Below, in pieces: positions 29,297-38,536 of a stretch of 64,000 nucleotides of DNA (positions are counted from its first letter, which is position 1; each line of letters begins with the position of its first letter). The notes under the pieces were generated by a model that saw only the letters and a list, made by a program, of their open reading frames with translations, was not told the DNA's origin and did no database searches. Where the stretch lies: positions 1-64,000 of the forward strand of contig JASJBE010000011.1 in NCBI GenBank assembly GCA_030066655.1, read 5' to 3'. This DNA comes from Woeseiaceae bacterium. GTDB lineage: Bacteria > Pseudomonadota > Gammaproteobacteria > Steroidobacterales > Woeseiaceae. The translations under genes were made by a program, and so were the position numbers.

Positions 29297-30781
29297 TCAG
29301 GCGGCGTTGGCCTTGCAGTGCGTGTTGATGAAATCCAGGTGTGAAGGTTGTTGCGCGACAAGACCGGAGATGCCGGTTCTCACTCTCGCGAACAGGTTCT
29401 TGAAGTCCTGCTCGCTCATGTTGTCGACGAACGGGTGATAAGCCTCCGGGAGCAGCCCCTGCCCGACCATGACCGCGATCCATGACGGCTCTGAGAAGAG
29501 CTCGTTATTCTCGCGGAATATTTTGCCCGTCTCCTTGAACAGCCGAATCTTGTGTTTTAAGGATTCGGGTACGTCCATGTCGCGGCAGGCCTTCCAGTAG
29601 GGCGTGTCGGTCCTCTCGGTGACGTGGTAGTGCAGGATGATGAAGTCGCGAATGTACTCGATCTCCTGCTTGACGTCACGGTTAAATTGCTCGATTTCGA
29701 CCGGGTTGATGCCGGCCGACGGGAACAGCTTGATGAAGCGAATGATGCTGTTCTGGATCAGGTGAATGCTCGTCGATTCCAGCGGCTCCAGGAAGCCGCT
29801 GGACAGGCCGAGCGCGAGGCAATTGCCGTTCCACTGTTTCAGCCGTCGACCCGTCTTGAAACGAATCGGTCGTGGCTCGGTCAGCGGCTTGCCGTCGAGA
29901 TTGTTCAGCAGCGTCTGCCGCGCCTCGTCGTCCGACAGGTAGTCACTCGAGTACACGAGGCCGTTACCGACGCGCGACTGCAGCGGGATACGCCACTGCC
30001 AGCCGCAGGTCCTCGCCGTCGCACGCGTATACGGCGTCGGCGGTGACGTCGTCTCGGTCTGCACGGCCAGCGCCCGGTTGCTCTTGAGCCACTGCCCCCA
30101 GTCCTCCCAGCCGGTCTCGAGTGTCTGCTCGATCAACAACCCGCGGAAACCCGAGCAATCGATGAAGAAATCACCCTCGACGATCGTGCCGGACTCGAGC
30201 GTCACGGACTCGATGAAGCCACTCTCGGGGTTACGCGCAACGTCGACGACCTTGCCTTCCGTCCGCGTAACGCCCTCACCTTCGCTGATGCCGCGCAGCA
30301 GCTTCGCGTACAGGCCGGCATCGAAGTGATAGGCGTAGGCTGCCTTGTGCTCGCCGGTCTGGCCGAACTTGCCGGCCCGCCCGAGAGACGCCTCGTAGCT
30401 GAACTCATCGAGCTGCGCCTGCTCGCCCTGCCGACGCGCCTTGACCCAGTAGTGGTGGAACTGCGCGGCCCACATGTCGGTGCCGAAACCGGCGAACGGG
30501 TGGAAATAGCGCTCGCCCAAGTGCCCCCAGTTCAGAAACTCGATGCCGAGCTTGTAGGTCCCGTTGACGGCCTTCATGAAGTCGGCTTCCTCGAGCTCGA
30601 GCAACAGGTGCAGATTTCGAATCGGCGGGATCGTCGCCTCGCCGACCCCGACCGTGCCGATTTCGTCGGACTCGATCAGCTCGATGTCGAGCACGCTACC
30701 CATGGCCTTCGACAATGCCGCGGCCGCCATCCAGCCGGCCGTGCCACCGCCAATGATTCTTACTCTGTTTATTTCACTCAT
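29297..30781 (-). CDS. Flavin-dependent tryptophan halogenase-family protein (1)
   Basis: A 494-residue protein with the FAD motif GGGTAGW near the N-terminus and a WQWRIP version of the W-x-W-x-I-P motif that marks flavin-dependent halogenases. A catalytic Lys analogous to PrnA Lys79 was not verified. In many Caulobacter- and Xanthomonas-type carbohydrate loci, such proteins sit beside TonB receptors, SapC and cupins; their substrates are largely unknown, so tryptophan halogenation should not be assumed. It starts six bases after the cupin gene ends. No flavin reductase gene is nearby. Confidence 0.88.
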   Translation of the reverse strand: MSEINRVRIIGGGTAGWMAAAALSKAMGSVLDIELIESDEIGTVGVGEATIPPIRNLHLLLELEEADFMKAVNGTYKLGIEFLNWGHLGERYFHPFAGFGTDMWAAQFHHYWVKARRQGEQAQLDEFSYEASLGRAGKFGQTGEHKAAYAYHFDAGLYAKLLRGISEGEGVTRTEGKVVDVARNPESGFIESVTLESGTIVEGDFFIDCSGFRGLLIEQTLETGWEDWGQWLKSNRALAVQTETTSPPTPYTRATARTCGWQWRIPLQSRVGNGLVYSSDYLSDDEARQTLLNNLDGKPLTEPRPIRFKTGRRLKQWNGNCLALGLSSGFLEPLESTSIHLIQNSIIRFIKLFPSAGINPVEIEQFNRDVKQEIEYIRDFIILHYHVTERTDTPYWKACRDMDVPESLKHKIRLFKETGKIFRENNELFSEPSWIAVMVGQGLLPEAYHPFVDNMSEQDFKNLFARVRTGISGLVAQQPSHLDFINTHCKANAA

Positions 30782-30787
30782 AAGGTC

Positions 30788-31801
30788 TTACCGGTTGAGC
30801 TTGTTACGCAACGATGCCCGGAGCTGCCGGGCCAGGTCATCACTGATGTCGCCGAGCACGCCTCTGCGCTTTTCCGGGATGTGGGCAGCCGCCTCGTCCT
30901 TGTCGCCGAACACGTAGTGATCGAAGAACACCCGCCAGGCCTGCCGCTGCGGCTCGGGCAGGTCGCGGATGTTCATCAATGCGTGCAGCAGCGCGTCTAG
31001 CGGCGGTCCCATGTGCTGCGGTACCGCCTGCCACCAGTGATTGATCAGGATATTGAATCGGTCGAGTCCCTGCACGTGGTGCCACCACATCGCGGGAATG
31101 TAGATCGCGTCGCCCGGCTCCATGACCACGGTCATCGCGTGCTTCTGGGCTTCTGAGAATTTCGGGAATCGCTCGAGGTCCGGATTGTCGAGGTCGACGA
31201 GGCTGATCGACTGACCGGCCGGCGTGAAGTCGATGGGGCCTACATAAAGGTTGTGGATTTGCTCCGGCGGGAACAGCGTAAAACGACGCTGCCCTGCACA
31301 AACACAGGCAATGTTTTCCATCGCGTCGTAGTGAGCGGCCACTGTCGTCTGGTTGCCGATCCAGATTCGCACCGTCGCCTGCAGATCGCCGTGAGGCAGG
31401 CTGTTTCGTTCGCTCAAACCCGGCAGGTAGTGATCGATCGACGTAGAGCCGACATACAGCGTCGGTGCTTCGTCCTGAGTTGCCAATTCCGCGAGCTCTT
31501 CGAGCACGGCGTCGAGTTGCCGCTTGGACTGGTTGAAATTGACGCGCTCGAGTTCGTCCGTGTAGAAGATCCTGCCGCCGATCGGCTCATCGGTCGAGAA
31601 TGTCGTGACCGGCTTGTCGTCATAGAAGCCGAGCAGGTAACTGCAGATGTCCTGAATCGACGAATGGCTGTTCTGCACCAGCGGCCACTCAGCCACGGCG
31701 CCGCGGAAGACACAGGGTCCGTCCAGCTCGGATACGTGGGCGAACAAATCGTCGGGGACGGGCCCCTCGTGTTCACGAATTGGCGCGCCGATGGCCATCA
31801 T
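30788..31801 (-). CDS. Cupin-like (JmjC/FIH-type) dioxygenase-family protein
   Basis: A 337-residue protein of the cupin_8 type with a likely iron triad: H-x-D in AAHYDAMENIAC and a distal His in the MWWHHVQG segment following GDAIYIP. Members are 2-oxoglutarate/Fe(II) hydroxylases of proteins or small molecules. It overlaps the SapC stop by one base (TGATG), in the conserved TonB receptor/halogenase/SapC/cupin grouping. A role in modifying a surface component or TonB-system protein is conceivable but unproven. Confidence 0.87.
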   Translation of the reverse strand: MMAIGAPIREHEGPVPDDLFAHVSELDGPCVFRGAVAEWPLVQNSHSSIQDICSYLLGFYDDKPVTTFSTDEPIGGRIFYTDELERVNFNQSKRQLDAVLEELAELATQDEAPTLYVGSTSIDHYLPGLSERNSLPHGDLQATVRIWIGNQTTVAAHYDAMENIACVCAGQRRFTLFPPEQIHNLYVGPIDFTPAGQSISLVDLDNPDLERFPKFSEAQKHAMTVVMEPGDAIYIPAMWWHHVQGLDRFNILINHWWQAVPQHMGPPLDALLHALMNIRDLPEPQRQAWRVFFDHYVFGDKDEAAAHIPEKRRGVLGDISDDLARQLRASLRNKLNR

Positions 31802-32532
31802 CAGTCCGCGGTCAGCAGGCGGTTCTTCTTTTCGATCAGGGATTCGACGACCGGCAGCGAGGCCAGCACCATGAAGATGCTCTGCAGGTGCCTGCCCTGG
31901 TGCAGCGTGTCCAGCGCCTCCGGTGTCAGCGCGCGGAATCGGTCCTCGTTGATGATGAAGAGGCCGGTCAGCGTCTGTTTCGAACCGTCTTTGAACTCGA
32001 CGTTGAGCTCGAGCGATTCGAGCAGTTCGAGGCCTTCGAGGACCTGCGACAGCGATCGGCTCGCCGTATGGCCCTCGTTGATCGCATGCAACACCGAGTT
32101 GATGCGCTCGAGAAACGGGCTCTCGCCACCCTGCGGCAGGAACACAGGGACGCCCTCGTCCTGGCTTATCGCCGGATGGTCCATATCGACGTGCACGACC
32201 GGGACCTCTGTCGGTATGCCGTCCTGTTCCTGCTCCTGGAAGCCGATCAGAAACGGTTGGCGCTCCATGCTTAGCGGCATGTACTTCGCGGCCCAGCCGC
32301 CGTCCTGCAGGTACAGGTTCTCGCCCTGCTCAAAGCCTAGAAGCGCGACCGTATCGAAGTCACCCGTCTCGGGGTTCTTCAGGAAGAACAGCGGATACTC
32401 GCGCTGCGCCACGCTGAGCTCCATCGGGAACACGCGCGCGACGTTGTGATCGTAACCGGCACCGGGCTCGAAGCGGCGGTTAACCTTCAGGTCCTTGTGC
32501 GTGATGTTGTCGAGTAGTTGGTGGTTTGGCAT
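31801..32532 (-). CDS. SapC family protein
   Basis: A 243-residue protein with the SapC family pattern: an N-terminal HxxL-like start, YPLFFLKNPETGDF and a middle PFLIGFQ segment. SapC-like proteins are recurrent partners of TonB receptors in sugar loci; the name comes from a Campylobacter S-layer-associated gene and says little about mechanism. ATG 32532 is preferred because GAGAG sits correctly upstream; a TTG at 32550 is in frame. It overlaps the cupin gene. Confidence 0.85.
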   Translation of the reverse strand: MPNHQLLDNITHKDLKVNRRFEPGAGYDHNVARVFPMELSVAQREYPLFFLKNPETGDFDTVALLGFEQGENLYLQDGGWAAKYMPLSMERQPFLIGFQEQEQDGIPTEVPVVHVDMDHPAISQDEGVPVFLPQGGESPFLERINSVLHAINEGHTASRSLSQVLEGLELLESLELNVEFKDGSKQTLTGLFIINEDRFRALTPEALDTLHQGRHLQSIFMVLASLPVVESLIEKKNRLLTAD

Positions 32533-32550
32533 GAATGCTCTCTCGTTCAA

Positions 32551-34092
32551 TCAGGCAACCGGCAGTGCTTGTGTATTAATCCAGGCCAGCAGGTCCCGGT
32601 TCGGCCGCAGGTTAGACGCCAACATGTCGGTTTTCTTCAGGTTGTCGGCAATCAGTTGGGCCGCCTTTCTCTCATTGCTTGCGAGCGCCCGGCTGCGGCG
32701 CACGTGGGTCTCGAAGCCCATGCCGTACAGCACGTACTGGTAGCTGGCGGCTGAGAACACTTCGCCGAACTGGACGAAGTCACCGTGCCACGGCACCTGG
32801 TGTCGCCACAACTCCAGGAACTCGGCCAGGCTGTCGGGGATGGTCTCTTCCGTGCGGTTGTCGACCCAGAAGTCTGAGTCGTCCCGCTTGCTGAGCACGT
32901 AGTGGAGCTTCAGGAAATCGATGATGCGGTCCCAGCGGTAGCTGAAGCGCTCGTTGAATCGTTTCGCAACGATGTCCATGGACTGGCGGTTCGCCGGGAG
33001 CTCTTCGCTGATCATTCGTGCCGATAACTCGATCAGCACCAGCGCGCTCGCCTCCAGCGGCTCGAGGAAGCCGGCGGACAGCCCGACGGCGACGCAGTTG
33101 CGGTGCCAGAAGGTCTCACGATGCCCGGAGCGGAACGAGATCTTGCGCGGCTCGATACTGTCGGGGTCCGGCGTGCCGGTCGCCTCGATGTAGCGGCGAA
33201 GCACGGCCTCCGCGTGGGCCTCGGTCGTGTGTGCGCTGGAAAACGCATAGCCAATGCCGCGACGCGACGTCAGGCCGATGTCCCAGATCCAGCCGGCCTC
33301 CCGGGCCGTCGAGACCGTCTGCGACGCGATGGGCGCGCTGTCGTTCGCATACGGCACCTGGGCCGCCAGCGCCGTATCGTTGAACAGAATGTCCTTGCAG
33401 TCGATGAACGGCACGTCGTAATGCTTGCCGATCAGCAGCGACGCGAAGCCCGTGCAATCGATAAACAGGTCCGCCTTGAGATCGCCATGCTGCGCCGTGC
33501 TGATCGATTCGACATCGGCATCGGGCTGGCCGTTGACGCTCGTGACGTGATCGAGAATGTGGCGCACGCTCAAGTTGTCCGTGCAGTGCCGCTGCAACAG
33601 CGCGGCGAACTTCCCGGCATCCAGGTGGTAGCCATAATTCACGACGCCGGCGTACTCGGGCGTCGTCTCCTGCTTCGGCGACAGTCCCTCGTCGCACAGC
33701 CGGCCCTGCGTGCTGACGACGTCAGTAAAACTGCGGTCGGACTGGTGCTGCTGCCAGAACGGCACCAGGTTGATGCTGTTGTAGCCCGCAGGCGCCGAGA
33801 ACGGATGATAGTAGTAGTCGGCGTCGTCGTTGATGCGCCAGGCGTTGAAGCGCGTGCCCTGCTTGAATGCCGCGTGGCACTCACGCAGGAACTCGGTCTC
33901 CGAAACGCCGATCTTCCGGAGCGTCGTACGCATCGTCGGCCACGTGCCTTCGCCAACGCCGATGGTCTTGACGTCGGGAGACTCGACCAGCGTCACGCTC
34001 ACGCCGGATCCCTGCCCGTATTCACTGGCTAACAGTCCGGCGGTCAGCCAGCCGGCGCTACCGCCGCCAACGATGACAATGTTCGTTTCCAT
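32551..34092 (-). CDS. Flavin-dependent tryptophan halogenase-family protein (2)
   Basis: A 513-residue paralogue of the other halogenase-like protein, with FAD motif GGGSAGW and TIGVGEGTWP. The W-x-W-x-I-P motif is changed to WIWDIG, with Gly in place of Pro, so chemistry may differ. ATG 34092 was chosen over an upstream in-frame TTG (34113), which lies in the terminator hairpin region. It is the second gene after the TonB receptor, separated from it by an intrinsic terminator. Confidence 0.87.
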   Translation of the reverse strand: METNIVIVGGGSAGWLTAGLLASEYGQGSGVSVTLVESPDVKTIGVGEGTWPTMRTTLRKIGVSETEFLRECHAAFKQGTRFNAWRINDDADYYYHPFSAPAGYNSINLVPFWQQHQSDRSFTDVVSTQGRLCDEGLSPKQETTPEYAGVVNYGYHLDAGKFAALLQRHCTDNLSVRHILDHVTSVNGQPDADVESISTAQHGDLKADLFIDCTGFASLLIGKHYDVPFIDCKDILFNDTALAAQVPYANDSAPIASQTVSTAREAGWIWDIGLTSRRGIGYAFSSAHTTEAHAEAVLRRYIEATGTPDPDSIEPRKISFRSGHRETFWHRNCVAVGLSAGFLEPLEASALVLIELSARMISEELPANRQSMDIVAKRFNERFSYRWDRIIDFLKLHYVLSKRDDSDFWVDNRTEETIPDSLAEFLELWRHQVPWHGDFVQFGEVFSAASYQYVLYGMGFETHVRRSRALASNERKAAQLIADNLKKTDMLASNLRPNRDLLAWINTQALPVA

Positions 34093-34111
34093 ACGCTTAA
34101 CTAACAGAGAC

Positions 34112-34146
34112 AAAAAAGCCGCTGCCGGGGGAAGCAGCGGCTTTAA
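34112..34146 (-). terminator. Intrinsic terminator between TonB receptor and halogenase gene
   Basis: AAAGCCGCTGC (34115-34125) and GCAGCGGCTTT (34134-34144) form an 11-bp perfect stem with an 8-base loop. On the minus strand the stem ends in a run of T residues. It lies 20 bp after the receptor stop. Partial readthrough would give high receptor and lower downstream expression. Confidence 0.85.
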
Positions 34147-34164
34147 TGTTACGACTTTATCGGC

Positions 34165-37100
34165 TTAATTAAAGTCGTACCGCGCACCGATGTTGTAGCG
34201 CGTACCGAACTCACTTCCGCTGAGGAACTGTTCCTCATAGCGGACGAAGGTACGGGTCGTCTCATCGGTCAGGTTGATGACCTCGAAGAACAACGTCAGC
34301 TGATCGGATGCGAAGTAGGTAAAGTTCGCATCGATCGGGGCGTATTCCTCGGTGAACACCGGTGAACCGTCGCCATCGAAGCCGGTCAGGAACTCATCGC
34401 GCCAGTTGTAGGCGATGCGAGCCGAGATCAAGTCGTTCTCGTAGAAGACCGACAGGTTTGCCGAGTCGCTCAGGCCCGGAAGCGCGAACGACTGGTTGAT
34501 GACATCACGATCGGCATCGACGTCGCCGCTGACGGCCGTGTAGTTCGCCTGCAGGCCCCAGCCGGAATCACCGAACATGTGCTGGACCGCGAGCTCCCAA
34601 CCAAACAGGTTGCCCACCTCTTCGTTCTCGACTCTCGTCTGGTCAAACACGACCAACGGATCATCCGCTGAAGCACGCACCGGGTCCGTTATCGGCGTAC
34701 CGCGGTTCTCGTTAATGCGGCGGAATACCGCTTGGTCATCAGCCGGGATGCCATCGGCCGCGAGATCCGCCCTTGCCTGTTCGGCCAGCGCGCCAACATA
34801 CGGATCGGTAATGCCGTCGAACGTCACTTCCGTGATACGCGAGACAAGGAAATTGTCGACGCGCTTCCTGAAGTGGCCAATGGACGCGTAGCTACCCTCG
34901 TCGTAGTACCACTCGAAGGAGAAGTCGAGGTTGTCAGAGACGTACGGCTCCAGGCTCGGGTTACCGGCGCTGACGCGGCGGCTGCGGATGTTCGGGTTGC
35001 CCGGGAAAGAACGCGTCGGGATCAGATCGCCGATCGGCGGCCTCGCAATCGAACGGCTGTACGAGAAGCGCGCGACCATGTCCGGATGCACCTCGAGGTC
35101 GAGGTCCAGGTTCGGCAGGAAGAACGTGTTGCTGCCCTCGCCCGATGCGGATGAACGCGGGCCCGTTTCGTAGGCGAACTCGTTGCCGCCGACCCAGACG
35201 ACGGCCGTCGCCGGGATCTCGAAGCCGGTGCCCGTCGTTTCCGCTTTCTCGTAGCGCAATCCGAGCACGGCGCCGAACGGCATGCCGTTGAACTCATCCT
35301 CAAAGTCAACCGAGATGTAAGCGGCCTCGACTTTCTCGTCGACGATCGAAATACCACCCGAGTCGAGAGGCCCGGACCAGAAGCGTCCTCGGGTGCCGGA
35401 CGGGTCCTGGAAGTCGTCACCCCAGCCGGGGTAGTACACATCGGCGATCGGGTCCGTGCCGCCGATCTCTTCCCATCGGTTCGCGAGGTAATCGAATGGC
35501 GCCGTGAAGTAATCGCTGTAGCTGAAGCTGCCGCCGTTCGAGAACGCACTCAGCAGACCGTTGAAGGACGCCTCCTGCCATACGTCGTCGGGCCAGTACT
35601 GGGCGGATGTCAGCCAGAAGCCTGCCGGCAGCAGTCCGGACTCTTTGCTCGTGTTGACGAAGTCCTGGTAGGTGTGAGAGAGACCGAAGTTGATACGGCG
35701 GACCGCACCATCGTCCATGTTCTCCCAGGAACCAGCGAGCTGGACCTGCAGGATATCGTTGTCGGACGTGCCGTCGAAGGCCTGGCCGAACAGTGAGCCG
35801 ATGTCGCTGCGAAGCAGACCGTCCTGTGGATTGCCGTCCCCGCCCGTGAAGCTGACGTCGAAGGTAGGGATGCCGCTCGCACCGTAGAACGCCGTCTGCA
35901 GGTCGATGCCCGCCGTCGCCGGACCCCACTCAGGGCCGTTGCCCGGGCACCACGGGCAGTTCGTGTTACCGATGATCATGTTGGCGGACGTGCCCGGCTC
36001 ACCCGGAATCGGGCCGCGGCCACGCGTGGCCGAGGACGAATCGTGCATGTCCAGCGTGAACGCCAGCGAGTCAGTCGCCTGCCAGTCCAGGTTCAGGCCA
36101 ATGGACTTGTTCTCCTTGAGGTTGCGGTCGCGGTTGACGTTGATCGCGAGGTCGCCGCAGGACTGGGTTACCTCGGTGACCGTGCCGCGCTCGTTGATCG
36201 TCGCTTCGATGTTCGGGCATTCGAACCAGATACCAAAGCTGGTGCCGTCACGATCGGTCTCGACCTCGGAGTAGGTGTAGTCCAGCGTCGCCGTGAACGT
36301 GTCCGTCGGCGCATATTGCAGCGCGATCTGACCGTTGATGCGGTCGCGAGAGACCTCACCGAGCGCGTAGCCGATATTTTGCGGGTGCCACCAGACGCCA
36401 TCTTCGCGCTGGTTGTTGTCGTTGATGATGCCGCCGTTCAGCTGCAGGTTCTGGCCCCAGCTGTCGACCGCCGCGTTTTCCTCGCGGTTGTCGCGCTCCT
36501 GGTAGGACGCGCTGATGCGGACACCGATCGTGTCGTCGGCAAACGTGTTGCTGAACAGGCCGTAGATTTCCGGCGTGTATTCATCGAGGCCAACGATGTC
36601 CGAGTTCGACGCGGACGTCTCATGGACCATCTTGGCGCCGACGACGGCCTGCAGTCCCGGATTCTCGAGCGGCTTCGCCGTGATGATGTTGACCGTCGCG
36701 CCGATACCACCCGTCGGGAGGCCGGCTTTAGCTGTCTTGTAGATCTCGACCGCGCTGACGCCTTCGGTGGCAAGGTCGGAGAATTCGAACGAACGGCTGC
36801 CGGCCGTGGGCATCTGGCGTCCGTTCAGCGTGACCAGGTTGAACTCCGGACCCATGCCGCGGACGGTGATCTGCGAACCCTCGTTATTCGAGCGGTTGAT
36901 CGATACACCCGTGATTCGCGAGAGCGATTCCGCGAGGTTCTGGTCCGGGAATTTGCCGATGTCTTCGGCCGTGATTGCGTCGGTGACGCCCTTGGCAGCG
37001 CGCTTTCTGTCCATCGACTGCATCAGGCTACTGCGGTAGCCGGTGGTGATGATCTCCTCGATCACCTCCTCGCTATCGTCAACTCCCTGTGCGAGCGTGA

Positions 37101-37176
37101 TGGGCGCAGCCGTCAGGCCAAGCGCCATGGCGACACTACTCGCCAAGACGTTCTTTTTAAACGTATTATCGTGCAT
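34165..37176 (-). CDS. TonB-dependent outer-membrane receptor, Xanthomonas/Caulobacter type
   Basis: A 1003-residue receptor with a signal peptide (cleavage near LAQ), a TonB-box-like VIEEIITTGYR, a plug domain with FPDQNLAESLSRITGV and VRGMGPEFNLVTLNGRQMP, and a long beta-barrel to the C-terminus. Such receptors import oligosaccharides through the outer membrane; given the neighbours, beta-glucan oligosaccharides are the likely cargo. A TGACARCGYTGTCA operator overlaps a TTGACA box about 150 bp upstream of the start. No SusD-like partner is present. Confidence 0.95.
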   Translation of the reverse strand: MHDNTFKKNVLASSVAMALGLTAAPITLAQGVDDSEEVIEEIITTGYRSSLMQSMDRKRAAKGVTDAITAEDIGKFPDQNLAESLSRITGVSINRSNNEGSQITVRGMGPEFNLVTLNGRQMPTAGSRSFEFSDLATEGVSAVEIYKTAKAGLPTGGIGATVNIITAKPLENPGLQAVVGAKMVHETSASNSDIVGLDEYTPEIYGLFSNTFADDTIGVRISASYQERDNREENAAVDSWGQNLQLNGGIINDNNQREDGVWWHPQNIGYALGEVSRDRINGQIALQYAPTDTFTATLDYTYSEVETDRDGTSFGIWFECPNIEATINERGTVTEVTQSCGDLAINVNRDRNLKENKSIGLNLDWQATDSLAFTLDMHDSSSATRGRGPIPGEPGTSANMIIGNTNCPWCPGNGPEWGPATAGIDLQTAFYGASGIPTFDVSFTGGDGNPQDGLLRSDIGSLFGQAFDGTSDNDILQVQLAGSWENMDDGAVRRINFGLSHTYQDFVNTSKESGLLPAGFWLTSAQYWPDDVWQEASFNGLLSAFSNGGSFSYSDYFTAPFDYLANRWEEIGGTDPIADVYYPGWGDDFQDPSGTRGRFWSGPLDSGGISIVDEKVEAAYISVDFEDEFNGMPFGAVLGLRYEKAETTGTGFEIPATAVVWVGGNEFAYETGPRSSASGEGSNTFFLPNLDLDLEVHPDMVARFSYSRSIARPPIGDLIPTRSFPGNPNIRSRRVSAGNPSLEPYVSDNLDFSFEWYYDEGSYASIGHFRKRVDNFLVSRITEVTFDGITDPYVGALAEQARADLAADGIPADDQAVFRRINENRGTPITDPVRASADDPLVVFDQTRVENEEVGNLFGWELAVQHMFGDSGWGLQANYTAVSGDVDADRDVINQSFALPGLSDSANLSVFYENDLISARIAYNWRDEFLTGFDGDGSPVFTEEYAPIDANFTYFASDQLTLFFEVINLTDETTRTFVRYEEQFLSGSEFGTRYNIGARYDFN

Positions 37177-37453
37177 TTCAAGCCCCCGCAGCTTGCGGTT
37201 TTCTGATTTTCTAAGGCCACTTGCTGGCCCTACCCCGTGGACTTCCCAGCAGGTGAGAAGTGCCCCCTAATAATTATTGTCACGCTACCCTTGAGGGTTT
37301 CGTAGCGGTGAGTTTCATGTAAAATGACAACGCTGTCAACAAAACATTAACTCATACTGGCAGCAGAACAAAAATGACGGGGTGTGCGGTAAAACGCGCT
37401 AGAACAATCTGGGAACGCGCCACGCAGCGCGTTAATCATGGGGGGAATCGACG
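37177..37453. other. Divergent control region of the glucan locus
   Basis: This 277-bp gap separates the two arms of the locus and contains the operator at 37325-37338. The stretch 37265-37375 is AT-rich and likely to hold both promoters. Apart from the operator I see no gene or terminator. Confidence 0.6.
37325..37339. promoter_or_regulatory. LacI-type operator between TonB receptor and plus-arm operon
   Basis: TGACAACGCTGTCA (37325-37338) fits TGACARCGYTGTCA, the same motif found before the GH16 gene at 3221. On the minus strand TTGACA (37339-37334) overlaps it as a -35 candidate for the receptor; the -10 is weak. One site could also serve the plus arm. Confidence 0.7.
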
Positions 37454-38536
37454 TTGGCTCTCAACGTGGATCCATCACGAATTCGTGCCGCCTGGATCGG
37501 GCGAATTAGCGGTTGCCTGCTGGGTAAACCGATCGAGGTGCTCTCGTTCAGGGAGGGGCCTGACGGTGTCGAAGACTATCTTCGCCGCACGGATGCACTC
37601 CCGTTGCGTGATTACATCCCTCTGGAGATTGGTTCACTGGTTGACGAGCGCGGTCGCGACTGCTGCCGCGGTGCCTTCAATCGTGCGGAACCTGACGACG
37701 ACATCAATTACACGTTGCTCGCGCTGGTGATGCTCGAGCAACACGGTCTCGCCCTGTCGGTGGCCGACGTTGCGAGGACCTGGCTGAACCGGCTACCGGC
37801 CGGCGCTACCTGGACCGCGGAACGATCCGCCTACCAGGTCCTGCTGAATGAAATGGATCCCGAGTTCGTCAACGGCGACGACGCTGGCTTCGACCTCGGA
37901 CAATGCTCGGACAACGAGTTCAACGAGTGGATTGGCGCGCAGATCCGCGTCGATCTTTACGGCTGGGTATGCCCGGGACAGCCTGAGCTCGCCGCGCGTC
38001 TCGCGAGGACCGATGCATCACTCTCTCACCGGGGCGAAGCTCTTCACTGTGCGGCCTTTGTCGCCGCGCTGGGCGCCGCGCTGGCTGTCTCAGACAACGT
38101 GGACAGCGCCGTCGATGTCGCCTGCGGCGAGATTCCGGCGGAATCACGAGCCATGGAGGCCGTATCCTTCGCTCGCTCGGTCGCGGGTCGGCCTGACGCC
38201 GTCAAACTCTTGCACGAGCGCTACAGAGATCTGTCGCCCGTGCATTCTCTGAATAACCTCGCGCTGGTAGTCTGGGCGATCACGTCGGCAGACGGCGATT
38301 TCAGCCGTGCGGTTGGAGACGTTGTCGCCGCTGGCTGGGATACGGACTGCAATGGCGCTACCGTTGGCGGCCTTTACGGTATCGCCGGCGTCGACATACC
38401 CGAGCACTGGTCGGCGCCCTGGCAGGGGCGGGTCGCCTTCAGCATGGCCGGCACCAGCGAGATCCCGCTGACCGAGCTGGTAGAACGCACCGTCACTGTC
38501 GCCAACAGCCTGGAGCACGAACACAATGTTCATTAG
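37454..38536 (+). CDS. ADP-ribosylglycohydrolase-family protein
   Basis: A 360-residue protein of the DraG/ADP-ribosylglycohydrolase fold, recognised by AAWIGRISGCLLGKP at the start, EPDDDINYTLL and the late DTDCNGATVGGLYGI. The acidic residues in the last two are the probable divalent-metal ligands. Families with this fold hydrolyse ADP-ribose links, but members in carbohydrate loci may act on other glycosides; I cannot tell which applies. It starts at TTG 37454 with GGGGGA upstream, and its end overlaps the next gene by 11 bp. It is first in the plus arm. Confidence 0.85.
   Translation: MALNVDPSRIRAAWIGRISGCLLGKPIEVLSFREGPDGVEDYLRRTDALPLRDYIPLEIGSLVDERGRDCCRGAFNRAEPDDDINYTLLALVMLEQHGLALSVADVARTWLNRLPAGATWTAERSAYQVLLNEMDPEFVNGDDAGFDLGQCSDNEFNEWIGAQIRVDLYGWVCPGQPELAARLARTDASLSHRGEALHCAAFVAALGAALAVSDNVDSAVDVACGEIPAESRAMEAVSFARSVAGRPDAVKLLHERYRDLSPVHSLNNLALVVWAITSADGDFSRAVGDVVAAGWDTDCNGATVGGLYGIAGVDIPEHWSAPWQGRVAFSMAGTSEIPLTELVERTVTVANSLEHEHNVH

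Noticed and set aside
29224..29361. 46-codon N-terminal extension of the malectin-GH16 protein
   Set aside because: It overlaps the upstream halogenase gene, is low in family-like sequence and does not form a signal peptide.
36043..37206. Plus-strand open frame of 387 codons
   Set aside because: Antisense of the TonB receptor; no ribosome-binding site or recognisable domain.
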